Assembly (NCBI GenBank): GCA_027625215.1
Contig: JAQBWJ010000013.1
Span: forward strand, 1 to 13,484
Direction: 5' to 3'
Source: Candidatus Poribacteria bacterium
GTDB taxonomy: Bacteria > Poribacteria > WGA-4E > GCA-2687025
Length of the DNA: 13,484 nucleotides
Shown: piece after piece, positions 5,745 to 13,110 of the stretch
Layout: each line of letters begins with the position of its first letter
How positions within the stretch are numbered: the first letter of the stretch is position 1
Made by a program: the position numbers and the translations under genes
The notes under the pieces: generated by a model
Seen by the model: the letters and a program-made list of their open reading frames with translations, nothing else
Database searches by the model: none
Told to the model about the DNA's origin: nothing

Positions 5745-6734
5745 ATGTCATTTTTTGGAACCGAGAAGGCGACGGACTTGAACGGCATGTTGCGTTCCCG
5801 CGTCGCGCGGTGGACGACGACGACGGTCGCCGTTGCCGGACTTTCCGTGAGCGCCGCGCTCGGCGTTGAAGTGAACGAAAACCTGTCGATCAGCGGCTTC
5901 ATCGACAAGTCCATCGTCATCGGGCTGGACTCGAACGCAGACGAACCGGACGACCTCGTCGTGACGGGCGGCGTCGATCAGTTGGAAATCGACCTCGACC
6001 TGACCTTCGGCAACGTGACCGGGCGCGTCGATATCAACAGCCTGCCGGACGGCGTGTCGATGGAACAGGCGTTCCTGACCTATTCGCCGGAAAGCATGAC
6101 GGACATGGGAGTGGGCATCACGTTCGGTCGCTTCCTGAGCTCGCTGGGCTTCGAGGCGGCGGAACCGACGGGGCTTTATCAATACTCCGTTTCGGCTGGG
6201 ATTCCCTATCCGGGTTATCAGAACGGCGTTGCGGTCAGTCTCGCGCCGACCGACATGATCGGCGTCTACGTGGCGGCGATCTCCTCCGCGTGGGATTCAA
6301 CGGACTACGACTGGGAAACGCCCGCCTTCGAGGGGCAAGTCTCTGTCAAACCGACCGATATGGTGACGGTGAAAGCAGGAGCGGCGGCGGAAGACATGGG
6401 CGACTACTTCCAGATTGAACTGAACGCATGGGCGATGCTCACGTCCGGCGCTCTGACGGTCGCTGGCGAAGCAGACATGCTTAGCAACTGGGGCGCCGAC
6501 GGCGAAAACGGCATCCATTTTCTGGGGATGGCGAACTACAAGCTGACCGACAAGGTTGGCGTTACCGCTCGGTTCAGCGGATACAAACTGGACAGCATGG
6601 ACGAAGCGGACACGGAAGTCACCTTGAGTCCTTCCTACGCAATCGCCGACAACTGGGGCGCGCTCGTCGAGCTCCGTCAGAACCTCCAAGCGGAAACGAC
6701 GCAGGTCGCCATCGAGTCGATCTTCACCTTCTAA
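5745..6734 (+). CDS. Outer-membrane beta-barrel porin upstream of the urea transporter
   Basis: This 329-residue protein looks like a putative outer-membrane porin. The N-terminus has a basic region and a hydrophobic core (about 25-40) ending SAALG, a signal peptide with a long n-region. The mature part alternates polar and hydrophobic residues in barrel-like strands and ends in IESIFTF with a terminal Phe. The segment GITFGRFLSSLGFEAAEPTG (124-143), followed by LYQYS, resembles the 'GKF..PIGYE...' stretch of BBP2-type porins. Several acidic turns (SNADEPDD, DEADTE) are plausible external loops. ATG 5745 is supported by AGGAG at 5734-5738; an in-frame ATG at 5787 would give a shorter signal but lacks a ribosome site. 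It is followed after 88 nt by urtA on the same strand. By analogy with FmdC, the porin linked to amide/urea transporters in Methylophilus and some nitrifiers, it may admit urea, but specificity is inferred only from position. Confidence 0.72.
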   Translation: MSFFGTEKATDLNGMLRSRVARWTTTTVAVAGLSVSAALGVEVNENLSISGFIDKSIVIGLDSNADEPDDLVVTGGVDQLEIDLDLTFGNVTGRVDINSLPDGVSMEQAFLTYSPESMTDMGVGITFGRFLSSLGFEAAEPTGLYQYSVSAGIPYPGYQNGVAVSLAPTDMIGVYVAAISSAWDSTDYDWETPAFEGQVSVKPTDMVTVKAGAAAEDMGDYFQIELNAWAMLTSGALTVAGEADMLSNWGADGENGIHFLGMANYKLTDKVGVTARFSGYKLDSMDEADTEVTLSPSYAIADNWGALVELRQNLQAETTQVAIESIFTF

Positions 6735-6755
6735 TCCCTCCCCCTCTGAACAACC

Positions 6756-6783
6756 CGACGCGCGCCGTTCAACGCGCGCGTCG
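6756..6783 (+). other. GC-rich hairpin between porin and urtA
   Basis: CGACGCGCGC (6756-6765) pairs perfectly with GCGCGCGTCG (6774-6783) around an 8-nt loop. No T run follows, so it is not a standard terminator. Placed 22 nt after the porin stop and 40 nt before urtA, it could protect the 3' end of a porin message or slow read-through into urtA. Confidence 0.5.
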
Positions 6784-6822
6784 CCAACTGCGATACGAAC
6801 CTCTAAGAAAGGAAACTCGCTA

Positions 6823-8094
6823 ATGGATCGTCGCGGATTCCTCAAACGTCTCTTTCAGTCGGCGACCCTGCTGACCGCGCTCACCTGCGCGACGGGCGCG
6901 TTCGCTCAACAGAAAACGGTCAAAGTCGGCGTGCTGCACTCGTTGAGCGGCACGATGGCGATCAGCGAAGTCTCGTTGCGCGATGTCGTCATGATGGCGA
7001 TTGACGAAATCAACGCCAAAGGCGGCGTGTTGGGCGCGAAAATCGAGCCGGTCATCGTCGATCCGGCGTCGGACTGGCCCCTGTTCGCCGATAAAGCGAA
7101 ACAGTTGCTGCTTCAAGACAAAGTCGCCGTAACATTCGGCTGCTGGACATCGGTGAGCCGCAAGTCGGTGCTGCCGGTCTATGAGCAGAATAACGGGCTG
7201 CTGTTCTATCCGGTGCAGTACGAAGGCGAAGAGTGTTCGCTCAACGTGTTCTACACGGGCGCCGCGCCGAACCAACAGGCGATCCCCGCTGTCGAATACC
7301 TGATGAACGAAGGCTTCAAGAAGTTCTACCTGCTCGGCACGGACTACGTCTATCCGCGCACGACGAACAAGATTCTCAAAGCGATGTTGAAGGCGAAGGG
7401 CATCCCCGACTCCGACATCCGCGAAGAGTACACGCCGTTCCACCACCAGGACTATCAAACGATCGTGGCGAAGATCAAAGCGTTCTCGGCGGGCGGCGAC
7501 GCTTGCGTCATCTCGACGATCAACGGCGACAGCAACGTTCCCTTCTACAAAGAGTACGCGAACCAAGGGCTGACGGCGGACGACTCGCCCATCATGGCGT
7601 TCAGCGTCGCCGAAGACGAACTGCGCGGCATGGACACCTCCGCGTTGGTCGGACACCTCGCGGCGTGGAACTACTACCAGTCGCAGAACACGCCGGGCAA
7701 CAAGAAGTTCGTGGATGCGTTCAAGGCGTACTGCGCGAAGAACAATCTGCCGGGCGGCAACAAGCGCGTGACGGACGACCCCATCGAAGCGGCGTACTTC
7801 GGCGTCTACGTGTGGAAAGCGGCGGTCGAGAAAGCGGGTTCGTTCGACGTGGACAAGGTCCGCAAAGCCGTCTATGGGCTTGAGTTCGACGCTCCCGGCG
7901 GCAAGAAGAAGATGGACGAAAACAACCAACACACCTACAAACCGGTGTTGATCGGTCGTATCCGCGCCGACGGTCAGTTCGATGTCGTCAGCAAGACCGA
8001 AAACATCCGGGCGGTGCCGTGGAGCCCCTTCACGAATCCTGAAAAGGAATGCGACAACTCCGCGAAGGCAAACGAAATGGCGATGAAACCGTAA
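6823..8094 (+). CDS. urtA: Urea ABC transporter substrate-binding protein UrtA
   Basis: UrtA is the periplasmic urea receptor of the UrtABCDE importer, in the branched-chain amino acid/amide binding-protein family. The 423-residue length is normal. The N-terminus carries a twin-arginine signal, RRGFLK (3-8), then a hydrophobic stretch and the cleavage-type sequence AFA|QQ (26-30), so export folded through Tat is likely. The mature protein starts with KVGVLHSLSGTMAISE (34-49) and has UrtA-specific segments: TFGCWTSVSRKSVLPVYE (104-121), LLFYPVQYEGEE (126-137) and TGAAPNQQAIPAVEYL (145-160). These separate it from LivJ/K and from the amide receptor FmdD. AAAGGA lies 9 nt before the ATG. It is the first urt gene, after the porin, and is followed by a 307-nt spacer with stem-loops before urtB. 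Confidence 0.96.
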   Translation: MDRRGFLKRLFQSATLLTALTCATGAFAQQKTVKVGVLHSLSGTMAISEVSLRDVVMMAIDEINAKGGVLGAKIEPVIVDPASDWPLFADKAKQLLLQDKVAVTFGCWTSVSRKSVLPVYEQNNGLLFYPVQYEGEECSLNVFYTGAAPNQQAIPAVEYLMNEGFKKFYLLGTDYVYPRTTNKILKAMLKAKGIPDSDIREEYTPFHHQDYQTIVAKIKAFSAGGDACVISTINGDSNVPFYKEYANQGLTADDSPIMAFSVAEDELRGMDTSALVGHLAAWNYYQSQNTPGNKKFVDAFKAYCAKNNLPGGNKRVTDDPIEAAYFGVYVWKAAVEKAGSFDVDKVRKAVYGLEFDAPGGKKKMDENNQHTYKPVLIGRIRADGQFDVVSKTENIRAVPWSPFTNPEKECDNSAKANEMAMKP

Positions 8095-8129
8095 TCGCCT
8101 CCCCAAGCGCACACCCGCGCGTCGAAAAG

Positions 8130-8162
8130 CCTGCGCCCGTCATCAAGGGTGGGCGCAGGTTT
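8130..8162 (+). terminator. GC-rich hairpin after urtA, possible attenuator
   Basis: CCTGCGCCC (8130-8138) pairs perfectly with GGGCGCAGG (8151-8159), and the flanking AAA and TTT can extend the stem past a bulged G. Only three T residues follow, so termination would be partial. It begins 36 nt after the urtA stop, a good place to stabilise the urtA message. Confidence 0.4.
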
Positions 8163-8176
8163 GAGACGTTAGAGAC

Positions 8177-8210
8177 CTCTCCCTCGCTTTCAACGGCGGG
8201 GGAGAGTTTT
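8177..8210 (+). terminator. Second hairpin after urtA with a T tract, possible attenuator
   Basis: CTCTCCCTCGC (8177-8187) pairs with GCGGGGGAGAG (8196-8206) over 11 bp with one G-T pair and an 8-nt loop, followed directly by TTTT (8207-8210). This is terminator-like, but it lies inside an otherwise co-directional operon, so partial read-through into urtB is expected. Confidence 0.45.
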
Positions 8211-8401
8211 CAACAAACGCCGGACGCAACGGGACGGTTCTCCCCCTCTCGCTTAACTGAGGGAGGGGATGAGGGTACAGGTGGGGCGATGCGTTGTCCA
8301 ACCGCAGCCACCTTCCCCCCGATACTCCCAACATTTTTGGGACAGGCAAAACAAAACTGCCACACGCCGCATGTTCGGCGCTCTAACGAGATCGAACCAA
8401 A

Positions 8402-10162
8402 ATGAAGACTCTACGGTTGCATGGCACGCGACGACTCCTACCTGTCGCCGCCGCGTTGATCGCGTGGTGCGTTGCCTCGCTGCCCGCGTTCGGTCAGGAA
8501 GACCCGACGTGGGAATCGCTGGAACCCACCCTCATCAACGGCGATAACGACGCCCAAGAACAAGCCGTCATCTCGATGATCAAACTGCACGACGAGAAAG
8601 CGGACGCCGTGCTGCAAGGGTTCTTGGACCGCGTCATCTACATCTACTCAACCGAACCTCCCCCCGAACCATCCGATGAACTTCCCGACGGCGCGCTCAC
8701 GGAGACCGCGACGGAAACGGTTGAGGTCGCGGCGCATGCGGAGCTCGTCTTTTTAGGCGACGAGTCGGAACGCGACGGCGAGACGTTCACCACGATGTTG
8801 GACGCTTGGGAGAGACAACCGCTCATCGCGGCGGACGGTTCCGCGCTGGTCGTTCCGACAAGCCGACTCATGGGCGGCGACTTGGGTCGTCGCGTGCGGA
8901 AAATGGCGACGGAGCTCCTCGCGCTGCACGACCCCGATCCGCAGGAACGACGCACCGCCGCGCTCTATCTCGGTCGGCAGGGCGACAAGCGGTTCATTTC
9001 GCTGCTGGAAAGCGCGCGCGAGTTCGAGCCGAACCGATGGACTCGCCGCGCGATTGAAGAAGGCATCCAACTGACCTACTTCGCCGACCCCGACCCGTCC
9101 GTCCGCGCGAAGGCGGCGCGCGAACTTGGCAACCTGAAGTCGGCGGCGGGGATCGCGTTCTTTGAGGAAGTCCTACTGAATGCGTCCGAATCCAACGAAG
9201 ACGTGCTCGCCGCGATGACCGCCAGCCTCCAGGGGCTGGCGCGTTGGGGCATCGTCACGACGATCATCCAAACGGTGTGGAACGGCGCGAGCCTCGCGTC
9301 GATCCTCGCGGTGATCGCGCTGGGGTTGGGGATCACCTTTGGGTTGATGCGGGTCATCAACATGGCGCACGGCGAACTGATGCTCGTCGGCGCGTACACG
9401 ACCTATGTGCTGCAAAAGGCGTTTGCGAGTTCCGCCGCGTTATCGTCCGTCTCGGTGTTGGTGTCGATCCCGATGGCGTTTGCGATGGCGGCGCTGATCG
9501 GCATCCTGATCGAGTACGCCGTCGTCCGCCACCTCTACGGGCGACCGCTCGACACGCTGTTGGCGACGTTCGGAATCAGCCTCATCATGCAACAGGGAGC
9601 GCGTCATCTCTTCGGCGCGGCGAACGTCGATATTGCGAGTCCCGCGTGGTTGACGGGCGGATGGCAGATCGTGACGGGCGTCGTGCTGCCGTACAACCGC
9701 ATTTTCATCGTAATGTTGAGCGTCGGTTGTATTGCCTTGACCTACCTTGTCCTGTTGAAGTCTGGAGCCGGGTTGAAAATCCGCGCCGTGACGCAGAACC
9801 GCGAGATGGCGGCGTGTCTCGGCATCAAGACCCGCAGCGTCGACCGCTGGACGTTCGCGTTCGGCTCCGGGTTGGCGGGCGTCGCCGGATGCGCTTTGAG
9901 CCAGTTAGGCAACGTCGGACCCGACTTGGGGCAGACGTACATCGTGGACTCGTTCATGGTGGTCGTGCTGGGCGGCGTCGGCAAACTCGCCGGGACGATC
10001 TTCGGCGCGGGAGCCATCGGCGGCGGCAACAAAATCCTTGAAGCGCTCACATCGAGTCCCGTCGTCGGGAAAGTGATCCTGCTGCTGTTGTTGATCCTGT
10101 TCTTGCAGCGCAACCCGCAGGGCATCTTCCCCGCCAAAGGTCGCTTTGAAGAATCCGCATAG
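8402..10162 (+). CDS. urtB: Urea ABC transporter permease UrtB with N-terminal extracytoplasmic domain
   Basis: UrtB is one of the two inner-membrane permeases of the urea importer (LivH family). The protein is 586 residues, longer than LivH (about 300), because it has the N-terminal extension seen in many Gram-negative UrtB proteins. A signal-like segment (1-31, ending PAFG|QED) is followed by a soluble domain (32-280) with HEAT-like helical repeats, for example DPDPQERRTAALYLGRQGD (177-195) and DPDPSVRAKAARELGNLKSA (229-248). Residues 81-125 hold a Pro/Glu-rich linker. The permease starts near 284 and contains GLMRVINMAHGELMLVGAY (314-332), the LivH/UrtB motif, and TQNREMAACLGI (464-475), the loop that couples to the ATPases. 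At least seven hydrophobic segments are visible. The ribosome site is poor (GAGAT about 13 nt upstream). urtC follows after 18 nt. Confidence 0.95.
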   Translation: MKTLRLHGTRRLLPVAAALIAWCVASLPAFGQEDPTWESLEPTLINGDNDAQEQAVISMIKLHDEKADAVLQGFLDRVIYIYSTEPPPEPSDELPDGALTETATETVEVAAHAELVFLGDESERDGETFTTMLDAWERQPLIAADGSALVVPTSRLMGGDLGRRVRKMATELLALHDPDPQERRTAALYLGRQGDKRFISLLESAREFEPNRWTRRAIEEGIQLTYFADPDPSVRAKAARELGNLKSAAGIAFFEEVLLNASESNEDVLAAMTASLQGLARWGIVTTIIQTVWNGASLASILAVIALGLGITFGLMRVINMAHGELMLVGAYTTYVLQKAFASSAALSSVSVLVSIPMAFAMAALIGILIEYAVVRHLYGRPLDTLLATFGISLIMQQGARHLFGAANVDIASPAWLTGGWQIVTGVVLPYNRIFIVMLSVGCIALTYLVLLKSGAGLKIRAVTQNREMAACLGIKTRSVDRWTFAFGSGLAGVAGCALSQLGNVGPDLGQTYIVDSFMVVVLGGVGKLAGTIFGAGAIGGGNKILEALTSSPVVGKVILLLLLILFLQRNPQGIFPAKGRFEESA

Positions 10163-10180
10163 AAGGCGAGAAATTACGTG

Positions 10181-11344
10181 ATGGAATCGAAACGCTTTTC
10201 GCTCTTCTCGAAACGGCTGTTGCCCTTCTGGGTGGTGGGATTCATTATGCTGATTCTGCTGCCGTTGTTGAACGCCTACATTCCTGAAGGGACCTTCGGT
10301 CACGTCTCGAACTACAAACTGAACCTTTACGGCAAGTTTCTCTGTTACGCGATTGTCGCCATCGGGATCGACTTGATCTGGGGCTTCACGGGCGTGCTGA
10401 GTCTTGGGCAGGGCGTTTACTTCGCGCTCGGCGGGTACTGCATGGGGATGTACCTGATGCTCGGCATCGGCGGCGAGGGCGTTTACGGCAACGCGCTCCC
10501 CGACTTCATGGTGTTCCTGAATTGGGACAAACTGCCCTGGTATTGGCCCCCCTTCCGACATGCGTGGTTCGCGCTCCCGGCGACGGTCTTCATTCCCGGC
10601 ATCGCCGCGATGGTCTTCGGGTTCTTCGCGTTCCGCAGCCGTATTCGAGGAGTCTATTTTGCGATCATCACCCAGGCGTTGACGTTCGCCCTTTGGTTGC
10701 TGTTCTTCAGAAACAGCATCGGGTTGGGCGGCAACAACGGGCTGACCGACTTCAAGACGATTCTCGGTTTCCGATTGCATGAACCGTCCACGATGCGCGG
10801 GCTGTACATGGCGTCGGCGATTGCGTTGGGGTTGTTCTATCTCGCCGCCGCGTGGATCGTTCACTCGAAGTTCGGGCGCGTGTTGGTCGCCATCCGGGAC
10901 AATGAGACGCGCGTGCGGTTCTCCGGCTACTCGGTCGCCGGATACAAGATGGCGGTCTTCACCTTAGCGGCGGTGATGGCGGGTGTCGCGGGCGCGTTGT
11001 ACGTGCCGCAGGTCGGCATCATCAACCCGAGCGAACTGGGGACGCTGCCGTCCATCGAGATGGCGGTGTGGGTCGCCGTCGGCGGGCGCGGGACGCTCTT
11101 CGGCGCGGTGTTGGGCGCGATTGGGGTGAACTGGGCGAAGAGTCTGCTCACGGGCAGCACGACGTTCGCCGAGTATTGGCTCTACGTGCTGGGACTGCTG
11201 TTCGTCGTCGTCGTGATGTTGCTGCCGGACGGTCTGGTCGGACTGCCGAAGCGGATTCGGCGCGCGCTTCCGACGCGCAAGGAACCCATTGAGTCGGCTC
11301 CCGTCGCCGAGAGCGTCACCGCGAGCGGAGGAGAAGGTCGATGA
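10181..11344 (+). CDS. urtC: Urea ABC transporter permease UrtC
   Basis: UrtC is the second membrane subunit of the urea importer (LivM family), here 387 residues. The sequence has a first helix at about 16-32, then GIDLIWGFTGVLSLGQGVYF (62-81), the LivM/UrtC hallmark, several further helices, the cytoplasmic coupling loop AIRDNETRVRFSGY in the second half, and GGRGTLFGAVLGA before the last helices. The C-terminus is a polar tail rich in Pro, Glu and Ser, with no assigned role. ATG 10181 is used; a GTG three bases earlier (10178) is equally in frame, and AAGGCGAG at 10163-10170 serves either. The stop codon overlaps the urtD start (ATGA, 11341-11344), so the permease and ATPase are translationally coupled. 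Confidence 0.95.
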   Translation: MESKRFSLFSKRLLPFWVVGFIMLILLPLLNAYIPEGTFGHVSNYKLNLYGKFLCYAIVAIGIDLIWGFTGVLSLGQGVYFALGGYCMGMYLMLGIGGEGVYGNALPDFMVFLNWDKLPWYWPPFRHAWFALPATVFIPGIAAMVFGFFAFRSRIRGVYFAIITQALTFALWLLFFRNSIGLGGNNGLTDFKTILGFRLHEPSTMRGLYMASAIALGLFYLAAAWIVHSKFGRVLVAIRDNETRVRFSGYSVAGYKMAVFTLAAVMAGVAGALYVPQVGIINPSELGTLPSIEMAVWVAVGGRGTLFGAVLGAIGVNWAKSLLTGSTTFAEYWLYVLGLLFVVVVMLLPDGLVGLPKRIRRALPTRKEPIESAPVAESVTASGGEGR

Positions 11345-12111
11345 GTCCCGAACAACAACCGCGCGCGCCGCACGACACGATCCTCTACGTCGAGGGGCTG
11401 ACGGTCAGTTTCGACGGCTTCAAGGCGATCAACAATCTGAACTTCATCGTGGAGGTCGGCGAGTTGCGCGTCGTCATTGGTCCCAACGGCGCGGGGAAAA
11501 CGACGCTGCTCGACGTGATCACCGGCAAAGTCAAACCGACAACGGGGCGCGTCTTCTACGACGCGGACGTTGATTTGTCCGCCCTCACGGAAAACCGCAT
11601 CGCCAATTTGGGTATCGGGCGAAAGTTCCAGACGCCGACTGTCTACGTGAATCACTCCGTTTACGAAAACATCGCCTTGTCGCTTCCGACGGGCAAAAGC
11701 GTCTGGCGCGCGCTCGTCTCGACGCTGACCGGGCGCGACCGCGACACCGTCGAGGGTTTGCTGTCCCGCATCGGGCTCGCGGAAAAAGCCTCTCAACCCG
11801 CCGGACTCCTCTCTCACGGCGAAAAGCAATGGTTGGAGATCGGCATGTTGCTCGCCCAAGACCCGCAACTGCTCCTGCTGGACGAACCTGTTGCGGGCAT
11901 GACGGAACAGGAGACGGACGCCACCGTTGAACTGATCCACGACCTCGCGGACGACCACTCGATCATCGTGATCGAGCACGACATGGAGTTCGTGCAGCGG
12001 ATCGCGCGCAAGGTAAGCGTCCTGCACGAAGGGACGTTGCTCTGCGAGGGCACGATGGAGCAGGTGCAAAGCGATCCGCGCGTGATCGAAGTCTATCTGG
12101 GGCGAGGGTGA
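11341..12111 (+). CDS. urtD: Urea ABC transporter ATP-binding protein UrtD
   Basis: UrtD is one of the two cytoplasmic ATPases of the urea importer (LivG family), 256 residues. The motifs are complete: Walker A GPNGAGKT (47-54), Q-loop RKFQTP (95-100), signature LSHGEKQWLEIG (157-168, with His in place of the usual Gly at the third position, as in UrtD and many LivG proteins), Walker B LLLLDEP (177-183) and switch His213 in IEHDMEFV. The segment GIGRKFQTPTVY and the run KSVWRAL (119-125) are typical of UrtD rather than LivG. A strong ribosome site, GGAGGAG (11327-11333), lies 7 nt before the ATG inside the end of urtC. urtE follows after only 4 nt. Confidence 0.95.
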   Translation: MSPEQQPRAPHDTILYVEGLTVSFDGFKAINNLNFIVEVGELRVVIGPNGAGKTTLLDVITGKVKPTTGRVFYDADVDLSALTENRIANLGIGRKFQTPTVYVNHSVYENIALSLPTGKSVWRALVSTLTGRDRDTVEGLLSRIGLAEKASQPAGLLSHGEKQWLEIGMLLAQDPQLLLLDEPVAGMTEQETDATVELIHDLADDHSIIVIEHDMEFVQRIARKVSVLHEGTLLCEGTMEQVQSDPRVIEVYLGRG

Positions 12112-12115
12112 TTCC

Positions 12116-12811
12116 ATGTTGAAGATCGATGGGCTGAACGTCTATTACGGTGAAAGCCATATTCTGCGCGACGTGACGATGGAGGTCGCGCCCGGCGAGG
12201 TCGTCTGCCTCATGGGGCGCAACGGCGTCGGTAAGACGACGCTGCTCAAGAGCGTCATGGGACTTCTCCCCGCTCGACGCGGCGCGATGGGGTACGGCGA
12301 CGAGGACATCACGACGGCTCCGCCGCATGTGAGGGCGAAGTTGGGCATCGGCTACGTGCCGCAGGGACGCGAAATCTTCGGTTCTCTGACAGTCCACGAA
12401 AACCTGATCGTCGGGCTTCAAGCGCGCCGTGACGGGCAAACGACCATCAATGAGGAAGTGTACGAACTGTTCCCGGTGCTGAAAGAGATGCTCTCTCGGC
12501 GCGGCGGCGACTTGAGCGGCGGACAACAACAACAACTCGCCATCGCGCGGGCATTGGTGTCCGATCCGACGCTGCTGTTGTTGGACGAGCCGACGGAAGG
12601 CATCCAACCCTCCATCATCCTCGAAATCGAACAGGCGATCCGTCGCATCCGCAAAACAGGGACGACGGCGGTGCTCCTCGTGGAGCAGTATTTCGAGTTC
12701 GCCAAGAATCTGGGCGATTCGTACTACATCATGCAGCGCGGTTCCATCGTCGCGCAGGGCGATACGGCGGATTTGACGGATGAGATCGTTCACGCGCATC
12801 TGACGGTATGA
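12116..12811 (+). CDS. urtE: Urea ABC transporter ATP-binding protein UrtE
   Basis: UrtE is the second ATPase of the urea importer (LivF family), 231 residues. Walker A is GRNGVGKTTLLKSVMG (34-49), a form typical of UrtE where LivF has GANGAGKT. The Q-loop is GYVPQGREIFGSLTVHENL (79-97), the signature LSGGQQQQLAIAR (133-145) and Walker B LLLLDEPTEGIQPSI (153-167). The switch His is replaced by Gln191 (LLVEQYFEFA), which is a normal feature of LivF/UrtE proteins and so not a defect. The start lies 4 nt after the urtD stop; the GGCGAGGG at the end of urtD serves as ribosome site. It is the last gene of the cluster and is followed by a terminator 47 nt downstream. Confidence 0.95.
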   Translation: MLKIDGLNVYYGESHILRDVTMEVAPGEVVCLMGRNGVGKTTLLKSVMGLLPARRGAMGYGDEDITTAPPHVRAKLGIGYVPQGREIFGSLTVHENLIVGLQARRDGQTTINEEVYELFPVLKEMLSRRGGDLSGGQQQQLAIARALVSDPTLLLLDEPTEGIQPSIILEIEQAIRRIRKTGTTAVLLVEQYFEFAKNLGDSYYIMQRGSIVAQGDTADLTDEIVHAHLTV

Positions 12812-12858
12812 TCTTGCCACTACTCCCCGTCTTGGCAGGATGACATGAAGATGCGCTC

Positions 12859-12890
12859 GCGTCGTCCCTCGTCGGGGCGACGCTTTTTTT
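12859..12890 (+). terminator. Rho-independent terminator of the urt operon
   Basis: GCGTCGTCCC (12859-12868) pairs with GGGGCGACGC (12874-12883) over 10 bp with one G-T pair and a 5-nt loop, followed directly by seven T residues (12884-12890). This is the strongest terminator in the window and marks the 3' end of the urt transcript. Confidence 0.9.
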
Positions 12891-12928
12891 ATGCCGAGCG
12901 AGATTTGACATTCCTACTCGTCCTACAC

Positions 12929-12968
12929 GCGAGGCAGATAACGCGCGATATCTGCCTCGCCGAGTTTT
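12929..12968 (+). terminator. Perfect 12-bp hairpin between urtE and rplY
   Basis: GCGAGGCAGATA (12929-12940) pairs perfectly with TATCTGCCTCGC (12949-12960) around an 8-nt loop. A TTTT (12965-12968) follows after 4 nt, so it may be a second, weaker terminator behind the urt terminator. It could instead be an independent structured element, since the T tract is short and offset. A perfect TTGACA (12905-12910) just upstream has no matching -10. Confidence 0.5.
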
Positions 12969-12973
12969 CATTT

Positions 12974-13010
12974 CGTCGGTACTGAGGTAATATAACTCCC
13001 GGTACCGACG
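12974..13010 (+). promoter_or_regulatory. rplY: Palindrome enclosing an AT-rich -10-like sequence before rplY
   Basis: CGTCGGTAC (12974-12982) and GTACCGACG (13002-13010) are perfect 9-bp inverted repeats around a 19-nt centre. That centre contains TAATATAAC, the most AT-rich spot between urtE and rplY, which can be read as TATAAC (12991-12996, five of six of a -10) or TAATAT (12988-12993). Upstream -35 candidates are weak (TTTTCA, 12965-12970, 17 bp before TAATAT). It is either the rplY promoter flanked by an operator-like palindrome or a leader hairpin. A further 7-bp pairing (13033-13039 with 13067-13073) lies in the leader. Confidence 0.35.
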
Positions 13011-13110
13011 TAATTGGAAAAGCATTTCAAGAACGCGCCCGTCCCCCAAGCGCAACGACGACTCGCGGCGCGTCTTATTTTCGTTGATGTAGTGGTTGGA
13101 GACGAACCAG

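Larger units (their letters stand above)
8095..8401 (+). other. Structured spacer between urtA and urtB
   Basis: This 307-nt gap has no supported gene and holds four stem-loops in a row: 8130-8159 (9 bp, GC-rich), 8177-8206 (11 bp with one G-T pair, then TTTT), 8241-8269 (10 bp with a bulge) and 8326-8342 (6 bp, T-containing loop). The middle part is a chain of C/T-rich and G/A-rich blocks (CTCTCCC, GGGGGAGAG, CCCCCTCTC, GGGAGGGG), the texture of dispersed palindromic repeats known from other genomes. Such spacers after a binding-protein gene often attenuate transcription and protect the upstream mRNA. It may also be an inserted non-coding repeat. Confidence 0.55.

Noticed and set aside
5543..5869. 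Plus-strand open frame of 108 codons upstream of and overlapping the porin start
   Set aside because: It overlaps the well-supported porin in another frame, has no ribosome site and has the Arg-rich composition of a shadow frame.
12905..12910. Perfect TTGACA as a -35 for rplY
   Set aside because: No -10-like sequence lies 15-19 bp downstream; the spot falls on the GC-rich arm of the hairpin at 12929.
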